Source: Mobiluncus sp963511525
GTDB taxonomy: Bacteria; Actinomycetota; Actinomycetes; Actinomycetales; Actinomycetaceae
DNA length: 64,000 nt
NCBI RefSeq assembly: GCF_963511525.1
Contig: NZ_CAUPIY010000002.1
Location: forward strand, 124,001-188,000
Direction of reading: 5' to 3'
The translations under genes were made by a program, and so were the position numbers. Position 1 is the first letter of the stretch. Every line of letters begins with the position of its first letter. The notes beneath the pieces were generated by a model that was not told the origin of the DNA, made no database searches, and worked only from the letters and a program-made list of their open reading frames with translations. Positions 44,088 through 50,445 of this stretch are shown here, in pieces.

Positions 44088-44636
44088 CTAGCGGCGATAG
44101 GTGGCGGTCAAGGTCGCGCGCGCCAACCCGTTGAACAGGCTCATGAAGTGTACCGTGGCGTTCGTCGCGGTGGCCGGATCCAGCTCCAGGCTGGGGATTT
44201 TCAAGGCGTGAACAGCGAAAACGTAGCGATGTTCCCGGTCCCCCGCCGGCGGAAACGGACCATCGTAAGCAAAAACCCCGGTATCGTTACGGATATGAAA
44301 AGCTCGTCCGCCCGTTAGGGCTTTAATGGTTGCGTCGTCCGCACCTGCCCCCAGCGGCAGGGAAGTCACTGACGGGGGAATATCCACCACGGTCCAATGC
44401 CAGTAGCCAGACGGTGTGGGAGCATCGGGATCGAAACAACTCAGGACGTAAGAGGCAGTCTGCGCCGGAGCCCCGGACCAGGACAGCTGCGGTGAAAGGT
44501 TTGCGCCCTCACCGGAAAAGTCGCGGGGCATAGCTGTTCCTTCCTGCAAGTTTTCACTGGTGAGAGTAAAGGACGGTAGCTGCGGGAGCGCTTCGGCATA
44601 AGGATGTGGGGCGAGGGGACGAGAATCTAAGTTCAT
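44088..44636 (-). CDS. YbhB/YbcL-type PEBP (Raf-kinase-inhibitor-like) protein
   Basis: 182 residues from ATG 44636, with ttaggaaa upstream. PEBP fold markers are L-S-P-Q-L-S-W, F-D-P-D-A-P and G-Y-W-H-W-T-V-V-D-I-P. Y-D-G-P-F-P-P and H-R-Y-V-F-A-V-H follow in order. Bacterial members are small cytoplasmic or exported phosphate-binding proteins of unclear role; no signal peptide is seen here. The family is clear and the function is not. Confidence 0.9.
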   Translation of the reverse strand: MNLDSRPLAPHPYAEALPQLPSFTLTSENLQEGTAMPRDFSGEGANLSPQLSWSGAPAQTASYVLSCFDPDAPTPSGYWHWTVVDIPPSVTSLPLGAGADDATIKALTGGRAFHIRNDTGVFAYDGPFPPAGDREHRYVFAVHALKIPSLELDPATATNATVHFMSLFNGLARATLTATYRR

Positions 44637-44802
44637 GGTGTTTCCTAACTGTTGGGGGTATTCGAGTTTCGGCGTGCGGTCGGTACTCTCGTCAGCCGAC
44701 ACGACAGTCTGTGCCGACCGCCGGGGGCGGATACACCTTAAGTGTAGCTTGGCGTTACCGAGACCCGCTCCCTCTAAATCCAGGTATTACAACCGCGGAA
44801 CG

Positions 44803-44901
44803 CCACTTTGAGCGATTTTGTGACATGTAGCAAAATCGCTCAAAGCGCGTTTGTACGGCAGATACGGCGCAGAACTCTGCGCCATTGACGCTTAGTTTGA
44901 C
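44803..44901. repeat. 99-bp direct repeat, copy 1 (downstream of the ATPase gene)
   Basis: 93 of 99 bases match the copy at 46332-46430 in the same orientation. It has two hairpins: a perfect 15-bp stem, ctttgagcgattttg / caaaatcgctcaaag, around a 10-base loop, and an 8-bp stem, ggcgcaga-ac-tctgcgcc. On the minus strand it reads as an open 33-codon frame. It lies 130 bases past the ATPase stop and 167 bases before the PEBP start; nothing else is seen in 44637-45030. Confidence 0.85.
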
Positions 44902-45030
44902 GCCATTTCTCTCCCCCCACCTCATCACCAAATGCAAGCCGGGACATCGGGCGCGACCGGAGCAGGGGGCGACTCAGCAACGAAACGCCCCACCGGAAAC
45001 CCCCTAACCCGACGGGACTAACCTAGGGAA

Positions 45031-46317
45031 CTAATCGAGACTGGTGGGATTCAGCAAGAAATCCAGGACACTCATAGTAAGGATTCCGTGCTGGTCATAG
45101 GTGGGTTTCACAGTATCGCGCACCAACAAGATTTTCTTGAAGCTGTCCGGGACCTCAACAAGCGGAGCTTTCTCTTGGCGTTCCTTTTCCGAGTCCGGGA
45201 TACGCCAGGCTGATTGCAGGTAGCAGCGCCGCGAACCGAGATTTGCCACGAAATCTACCTCGAGGTTTTTCCGAATGACTTTGCCGTCTTGACGAGCCTG
45301 TTTTTCCACGCAACCGACATCGACCGAGAAACCCCGCAGGCGCAGCTCATTATAAATAATGTTCTCCATTAGGTGGTTTTCCTCGACTTGGCGAAAGTTT
45401 AACCTAGCGTTACGCAGACCCACGTCCTCGAAATAGTATTTTTGCGGACTCCCGATATATTTTCGACCTTTCACGTCATAGCGAGACGCTGCCTCGATCA
45501 GGAAAGACTCCTCCAAATACCCGATATAGGACGCGATAGTGTTCGCGCTGAGTTTTGACTTCAGGACGCTCTTAAATGTCGCCTCTATCCGCGACGGATT
45601 CACCAACGAACCAACCGAGGACGCCAGCACATTCACCAAGTCCTCTAACTCTTGCGTTTTCTCAATTCCGTTCCGGGCAATAATGTCCTTTAAATAAGCT
45701 TCCGCAAACAAGCGCTCCAGGTAGCGCGACTTTTGCTGGTCACTGCGCATCGACAGCACCAGCGGCATTCCCCCATAGAGCACATACTCCGCCCAACCGC
45801 CATACCGATCCCCGTCGAATCCACTCATATACTCTGCAAAAGACAGTGGCCGCACCCGGACCTCGTCCCCGCGTCCGCGAAACTCGGTCAGCACATCAGT
45901 GGAAAGCATCTTCGAGTTACAGCCTGTCACGTAAACATCCACGTTGTGGGAACGGAGCAACCCATTCAAGACCCCGTAAAGACGCGGAGCCAACGTTCCT
46001 TTCAGCTCTTGGTCTGTTATCGCATACTGGACTTCGTCAATGAGCACGTAGTATTGCGAGGTTTTGTCAAGGAGTCTGGATTTCAGGTAATCGTTGAGCG
46101 CGCCGGGGTCGCGGTAAGCTGTCGCATCTTCCGTATCCAGCGCGATTTCAATAATGTGTTCATCGTCTACGCCCAGCTCCCGACGCAGATAATCGGCGAA
46201 AAGCCTAAACAGCAGGTAAGTTTTTCCGCAGCGCCGAACCCCGGTAATGACTTTAATCATCCCGTTTTGCATCCGGTCAATGAGCTGGTTGAGATAAACG
46301 TCCCGGCGGATTTCCAC
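45031..46317 (-). CDS. AAA-type ATPase with DUF4143 domain
   Basis: 428 residues. The N-terminal ATPase part has Walker A G-V-R-R-C-G-K-T (26-33) and a Walker B-like Y-V-L-I-D-E-V-Q near 95; a T-G-C-N-S-K sensor-like segment follows. The C-terminal DUF4143 half ends with L-E-V-D-F-V-A, a PD-(D/E)XK-like motif. Such proteins are frequent accessory genes with no settled function, sometimes linked to defence. The GTG start at 46317 has only a distant ggag, so start choice is not firm. The 99-bp repeats on both sides suggest the gene moved as a unit. Confidence 0.88.
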   Translation of the reverse strand: MEIRRDVYLNQLIDRMQNGMIKVITGVRRCGKTYLLFRLFADYLRRELGVDDEHIIEIALDTEDATAYRDPGALNDYLKSRLLDKTSQYYVLIDEVQYAITDQELKGTLAPRLYGVLNGLLRSHNVDVYVTGCNSKMLSTDVLTEFRGRGDEVRVRPLSFAEYMSGFDGDRYGGWAEYVLYGGMPLVLSMRSDQQKSRYLERLFAEAYLKDIIARNGIEKTQELEDLVNVLASSVGSLVNPSRIEATFKSVLKSKLSANTIASYIGYLEESFLIEAASRYDVKGRKYIGSPQKYYFEDVGLRNARLNFRQVEENHLMENIIYNELRLRGFSVDVGCVEKQARQDGKVIRKNLEVDFVANLGSRRCYLQSAWRIPDSEKERQEKAPLVEVPDSFKKILLVRDTVKPTYDQHGILTMSVLDFLLNPTSLD

Positions 46318-46331
46318 ACTGTTAGTCTACT

Positions 46332-46430
46332 CCACTTTGAGCGATTTTGCTTCATGTAGCAAAATTGCTCAAAGCGCGTTTGTGCGGCAGATACGGCGCA
46401 GAACTCTGCGCCATTGACGCTTAGCTTGAC
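46332..46430. repeat. 99-bp direct repeat, copy 2 (upstream of the ATPase gene)
   Basis: Differs from copy 1 at six bases: three in the hairpin loop, one in the stem that keeps a G-U pair, and two elsewhere. Its hairpin ends 15 bases before the ATPase start, so it lies in the promoter or leader of that gene. On the minus strand its open frame differs from copy 1 by three residues. Confidence 0.85.
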
Positions 46431-46495
46431 TCCGCATCGCAAGTGTTTACGAATATCCTCACGCTAGAGGCTGCTCTCTCCAGCTGAGGGCATAT

Positions 46496-46622
46496 GCACG
46501 AACGACCGATTTCAGACCTAAATCTACGTCATTGCCCCACTGTGCTTGTGCAAAACCGCTGGTAGACCCGATTCTGGCTGAATAAAGGGGCTCCAAAGCG
46601 AAACGAAATCGGTCATGCGTGC
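46496..46622. repeat. 127-bp element with inverted-repeat ends, copy 2
   Basis: Left end gcacgaacgaccgatttc is identical to copy 1 at 15827; right end gaaatcggtcatgcgtgc shares its first 10 bases. Length is exactly the same. About 40 percent of inner positions agree. It lies between the ATPase leader repeat and menG, in a spacer with no gene. Confidence 0.65.
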
Positions 46623-46671
46623 AGGGCATGACGTAAAACCCCGCCGCGGACCTGGCGGTAGGATAGAACCT

Positions 46672-47364
46672 ATGCGCGCGAACCTCGACAAGAATCCTCA
46701 CGACGTCCAATCCATGTTCAATGCCGTGGCCGGCCGTTACGACCTGATGAATTTCCTCGCCTCCCTGGGGCAGGAAAAAGCGTGGCGCACCCACGTCAAG
46801 CGCGCGGTGGTGACGCGGCCATTTTTGAAGGTGCTGGATGTGGCCGCCGGGACCGGCGCCAGCTCGATTGAGTTCGTGCGCGCCGGGGCCAAAGTTGTGG
46901 CGGTCGATTTTTCCGAGGGCATGATTGCCGAGGGGCGCCGGCGTCACCCGGAGATTGACTTTCAACAGGGCGACGCGATGAACCTGGACTTTCCTGACAA
47001 TACTTTTGACTGCGTCACCATTAGTTTTGGGCTGCGCAACGTGTCAGACCCCGACCGGGCTTTGCGGGAGTTTTACCGGGTAGTGCGCCCCGGCGGGCAC
47101 GTGGTGGTGTGCGAGTTTTCTCGCCCTACTTTTGCCCCGTTCAGAGCCGTTTATCGGTTCTTTTTGCACCGGGTCATGCCGCCGATTGCCCGGCTGTTCT
47201 CGACCGATGCCGTGGCGTATGACTACCTGGCCGAATCTATCTTGGCTTGGCCTTCTCAGTACGAGTTCGCCGCCCAACTGCGCGAGGCGGGTTTCGAGCG
47301 CCTGCAGCTCAAGAACCTCACCGGCGGTATCGTCGCCCTGCACCGAGGCTACAAGCTGAAGTAG
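46672..47364 (+). CDS. menG: Demethylmenaquinone methyltransferase
   Basis: 230 residues from ATG 46672. It adds the methyl group in the last menaquinone step (ubiE/menG family). The N-terminal V-Q-S-M-F-N-A-V-A-G-R-Y-D-L-M-N motif is diagnostic. The SAM site is V-L-D-V-A-A-G-T-G, followed by F-S-E-G-M, D-A-M-N-L and F-D-C-V-T-I-S-F-G-L-R-N-V. The C-terminal G-G-I-V-A-L-H-R-G-Y-K is family-typical. The final 61 bases are duplicated at 48077-48137 beyond the toxin-antitoxin pair. Confidence 0.95.
   Translation: MRANLDKNPHDVQSMFNAVAGRYDLMNFLASLGQEKAWRTHVKRAVVTRPFLKVLDVAAGTGASSIEFVRAGAKVVAVDFSEGMIAEGRRRHPEIDFQQGDAMNLDFPDNTFDCVTISFGLRNVSDPDRALREFYRVVRPGGHVVVCEFSRPTFAPFRAVYRFFLHRVMPPIARLFSTDAVAYDYLAESILAWPSQYEFAAQLREAGFERLQLKNLTGGIVALHRGYKLK
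47304..47364 (+). repeat. menG 3' end, left copy of a 61-bp direct repeat
   Basis: Codons for the last 19-20 residues and stop of menG. It matches 48077-48137 at 57 of 61 positions, and all four differences are synonymous third-position changes. See the right copy. Confidence 0.9.
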
Positions 47365-47457
47365 CCGCCGCCCCGGGGTGTCTCACAGATTCGGCAAAAC
47401 GCAATAGTTCCTGGTGGTGTGTTTCGTCACATATTCGGTTTTTATAATGACAACGTG

Positions 47458-47486
47458 TTGATAACAGACGAACTTTTTGCTAAAAT
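47458..47486 (+). promoter_or_regulatory. Promoter of the relB/yafQ operon
   Basis: TTGATA (47458-47463), a 17-base spacer and TAAAAT (47481-47486), close to consensus. The expected transcript start is about 10-15 bases before the antitoxin ATG, with the ribosome site between. Confidence 0.75.
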
Positions 47487-47505
47487 CGAACTAAGGAGGA
47501 GCGCC

Positions 47506-47778
47506 ATGACGACTACGAATTTAAACATTAGGACTGACAAAGAGGTCAAAGAACAGGCCGACCGCATCTTTTCGGAACTGGGTCTCAACATGACCACGGC
47601 TATTAATATGTTCTTGCGTACTGCCATTCGCGAACAGGGAATTCCTTTCAAGTTGAGTCTGAATGTCCCCAATGACGCTACCGCTGCCGCGATAAGGGAG
47701 GGTCGGCGGATAGCAGCCGACCCCAACGTTAAGGGCTACTCGAGTCTCGATGAGCTAAAGGCCGCATTGGAAGTATAA
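47506..47778 (+). CDS. relB: RelB/DinJ-family antitoxin
   Basis: 90 residues. The N-terminal R-H-H domain has the family pattern N-I-R-T-D-K-E-V-K-E-Q-A-D-x-I-F-x-E-L-G-L-N-M-T-T-A-I-N-M-F, which binds operator DNA, and the C-terminal S-L-D-E-L part should wrap the toxin. ATG 47506 follows aggagg. It is the first gene of the operon and usually represses it together with the toxin. The gene's G+C is lower than that of menG. Confidence 0.92.
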   Translation: MTTTNLNIRTDKEVKEQADRIFSELGLNMTTAINMFLRTAIREQGIPFKLSLNVPNDATAAAIREGRRIAADPNVKGYSSLDELKAALEV

Positions 47779-48056
47779 AGTACGAAGTCAGGTTTACGAG
47801 CCATTTTAAGAAAGACGTGAAACTCGCAAAAAAGCAGCACCGGGATTTAGAAAAACTATTCAAAGTTATCCAAGTCTTGGCAGAGGGAGGCACTCTGCCC
47901 GAAAGATACCGCGACCACGGCCTTTCCGGCACTTTCGCGGGAACCAGGGAATGCCACATCGAACCGGACTGGCTGCTGATCTACGAAATCCGCAGTAACG
48001 TGCTCGTGCTGATGCTCTATCGACTCGGCACCCACGCGGAGCTATTCCAGAAATAG
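47775..48056 (+). CDS. yafQ: YafQ/RelE-type mRNA endoribonuclease toxin, odd start
   Basis: 93 residues if read from the ATA at 47775, which overlaps the antitoxin stop (ATAA). The product matches the YafQ/RelE fold: K-Y-E-V-R-F-T-S-H-F-K-K-D first strand and helix, then D-H-x-L-S-G, the C-H-I-E-P-D-W-L-L-I-Y segment with the catalytic His/Asp and R-L-G-T-H-A-E-L-F with the last His and Phe. No ATG, GTG or TTG precedes GTG 47817 in this frame, and that start would remove the first 14 residues. The frame is otherwise intact. Whether it is expressed from ATA or ATT, or is inactive, is not clear. Confidence 0.85.
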   Translation: MKYEVRFTSHFKKDVKLAKKQHRDLEKLFKVIQVLAEGGTLPERYRDHGLSGTFAGTRECHIEPDWLLIYEIRSNVLVLMLYRLGTHAELFQK

Positions 48057-48086
48057 CTTGAGCTGCCTGTTTCCAGGCAGCTCAAG
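48057..48086 (+). terminator. Hairpin after the toxin gene
   Basis: A perfect 13-bp stem cttgagctgcctg / caggcagctcaag with a 4-base loop, starting at the toxin stop codon. Its right arm is the start of the second menG 3' copy. No T-run follows. Confidence 0.6.
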
Positions 48087-48137
48087 AACCTCACCGGGGG
48101 TATCGTTGCCCTACACCGAGGCTACAAACTGAAGTAG
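48077..48137 (+). repeat. Second copy of the menG 3' end
   Basis: Same 61 bases as 47304-47364 with four synonymous differences (GGC/GGG, GTC/GTT, CTG/CTA, AAG/AAA). It has no start codon or gene body in front of it. The spacing between copies is 773 bp and encloses relB and yafQ. Confidence 0.9.
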
Positions 48138-48211
48138 CCACACCCCCGCGTAAATGCCGGGCTGGCCGCCGCCCGAAGGCAGCGACCAGCCAGCTAGACA
48201 CGCGCGTACGG

Positions 48212-50248
48212 CTATTGCGCCTGGAGCGTCACGGGAATCTTCTTTTCCGCCCCGTTCCGCACCACGGTTAGTTCCACCGTGTCGCCCACGGCGTACTGGC
48301 GCACGAAGCCGACCAGGGACAACGAGCCTTTCACGGGCTTGCCGTCAATCTTGGTGATGATGTCTCCCTCTTTCAAACCGGCTTTATCCGCGGCCGAACC
48401 GGAGTTGATTTCCTGGACCCGCGCACCCAAACGGGACACTTTGTCCACGGTGGCGACCTCTTGGCCCACGACGACCCCGAGAGCCGCGTGCACCGCTTCG
48501 CCGTGATCAATCAGCTGGGTGGCAATCATCGAAGCCTGATTAATCGGGATGGCAAAGCCCAATCCGATAGAGCCCGCCTGACCCTCGCCAGTCGAGCCAC
48601 CGGAACCCGATAGACTCGCAATGGACGAGGTCACGCCCACTATCCGCCCTCGTGAATCGAACAACGGACCGCCGGAGTTACCCGGGTTCACCGCCGCATC
48701 CACCTGAATCGCGTTCGTGGTGACTTCAGTAGGAGCGGTGCTTTTCTCGGGCTGGGAAGGTTGCAGCATCCCGCCACCGCCGAAGTAACGCCGCAGACCA
48801 AAGGGATCTTGCTCATCCTCGTCGTCGGGACTACCCCCCTGCACCGCCTGCACCCGCACCGGACGGTTCAGCGCCGAGACAATGCCCGTGGTGACGGTAG
48901 ACGATAGCCCCAGAGGGTTACCGATGGCCGCGACCGACTCCCCAACTTTCAGGTCGTCGGAGTTGCCCAACGGCGCCACGGTTAGATCTTTCGGCGGGTT
49001 CTCAATCTTGATCACCGCCAGGTCAGTCAGCACATCACGGCCCACGATTTTTGCTTTGTACAAGCGTCCGTCGAACAGTTCCACGGTGATGACCCCGTTG
49101 CCGTCCGCGGCTCCCGCCACCACGTGGTTATTGGTCAGGATGTAGCCTTTCGAGTCGATAATCGAGCCGGAGCCCTGGTCGGATTCGTTGTTCGTTTCCA
49201 CCGAAATCGCTACCACGGCGGGACGAACCGCCTTGGCCACGGCCTCCCAGTTCGGGTTCTGAGAGTTGGAGTTTGCCACTGGCTCGGGGGTGGCGACGTT
49301 CTTATCCTCCGGGTTAAACAGGGTGGAACTGGTGGTTTCCCCATCATGCCCAAAGAGACCGCTCTGTTCGATGGCGTACAAACCTCCGGTACTCAGCAGC
49401 GATGCCGCCACCGCCACGCCAATCATGGCTCCCCATCCGGGACGGCTTTTTTCCTTTTTATCCCCCGGGGTCGCCGACCAGGTCAAACTGTTTTGCAGCG
49501 GGTTCGTCGCCCCGCGGGTGCCGGTAAAGGGGTCGGAAGTCGCAAACGGATTGCCTCCCTGATAGCCCGGTTGACCTGGGTTGGAGCCAGCTGGCTGACC
49601 CTGATTCGGGTGGGTCGCGGAGTATTGCGGGTTTGCCGGATTCGCGAGGGGGTCGGAAAAGCCCGGAGTGGTGCCCCAAAAGGCGTTGGCGCCGTACTGT
49701 GCCGAAGGGTTCGCGCTCGCCGGGTTGGCCGGGTTGGTCGGGTTCGCCGAGTTGGCCACGTTCGCCGGGTTGGTCGGGTTGACGGGCTGGGCAGAATCGG
49801 TGTCTGACGAGTGGTCAGAAGCGGTGTCGGTCGGGTGGGCCGGGGCGGTGTAGGGCGAACCGGTGGAGCCGCCGACAGGCTGGCCAGCGGGGACGCTCCC
49901 GGACGGGCTTGTGAAACCGTCACCGGCCGAACTTGCGGACCCCGCGCCCGCGACTTCACTAGAAGCCTGCGCAACCGGACTAACACCGGACTGATTGGCA
50001 TAATCGCTGGCCTCAGCGGGTTCAGCGCTGGCCTGTCCGGCGGGAGTAACCGAGATAATCCGGCCGCTCAGGCTGGGAGCTTGCGTCTCGGTGGGCTGTG
50101 GGTTGGCGGGCGTCGCGGCCTCATTAGAGTTCTGGGGATTCATGGGAATCTGCGTTTCTTGATGTTCCGAAGTGGGCCCGGTATTTTCTTGGTTTTCTGG
50201 CGCGGGCGTTTCCTCGGGGGAAGCCCAGGGGTTATTCGTATCGCTCAC
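48212..50248 (-). CDS. HtrA/DegP-type serine protease with disordered N-terminal domain
   Basis: 678 residues. A long N-terminal part (about 1-270) is rich in Pro, Asn, Ser, Thr and Gly, with repeated N-P-A-N-P and N-P-T-N-P units, then one membrane segment (W-G-A-M-I-G-V-A-V-A-A-S-L). Outside lies a trypsin-like domain with His in T-N-N-H-V-V, Asp in L-T-D-L-A-V-I and Ser in G-N-S-G-G-P-L, then one PDZ domain (about 590-670). This is the layout of actinobacterial HtrA proteins in envelope quality control. GTG start with aggaga before it. No partner gene is adjacent. Confidence 0.92.
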   Translation of the reverse strand: MSDTNNPWASPEETPAPENQENTGPTSEHQETQIPMNPQNSNEAATPANPQPTETQAPSLSGRIISVTPAGQASAEPAEASDYANQSGVSPVAQASSEVAGAGSASSAGDGFTSPSGSVPAGQPVGGSTGSPYTAPAHPTDTASDHSSDTDSAQPVNPTNPANVANSANPTNPANPASANPSAQYGANAFWGTTPGFSDPLANPANPQYSATHPNQGQPAGSNPGQPGYQGGNPFATSDPFTGTRGATNPLQNSLTWSATPGDKKEKSRPGWGAMIGVAVAASLLSTGGLYAIEQSGLFGHDGETTSSTLFNPEDKNVATPEPVANSNSQNPNWEAVAKAVRPAVVAISVETNNESDQGSGSIIDSKGYILTNNHVVAGAADGNGVITVELFDGRLYKAKIVGRDVLTDLAVIKIENPPKDLTVAPLGNSDDLKVGESVAAIGNPLGLSSTVTTGIVSALNRPVRVQAVQGGSPDDEDEQDPFGLRRYFGGGGMLQPSQPEKSTAPTEVTTNAIQVDAAVNPGNSGGPLFDSRGRIVGVTSSIASLSGSGGSTGEGQAGSIGLGFAIPINQASMIATQLIDHGEAVHAALGVVVGQEVATVDKVSRLGARVQEINSGSAADKAGLKEGDIITKIDGKPVKGSLSLVGFVRQYAVGDTVELTVVRNGAEKKIPVTLQAQ

Positions 50249-50445
50249 TGTTTCTCCTCATAAGTTCTGACCGGTTTTGACCCGGTGACTTCAAAATTAC
50301 CTGGGATACTGGCGCCGGCCTGTGGTCAAAGCTCGTTCCCAGGTAGGATTTGCCAGGTTTGTGCTCTCAGACACCGGCGCGAGAGGTCCTAACTTTCATT
50401 TCGACACTTTTGCAATATATTCCCCCACCGCCGGATTGTTCAAAG

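Noticed and set aside
48077..48137. A second menG gene or pseudogene of full length
   Set aside because: Only the last 61 bases are duplicated. There is no upstream coding part, so it is a repeat and not a gene copy.
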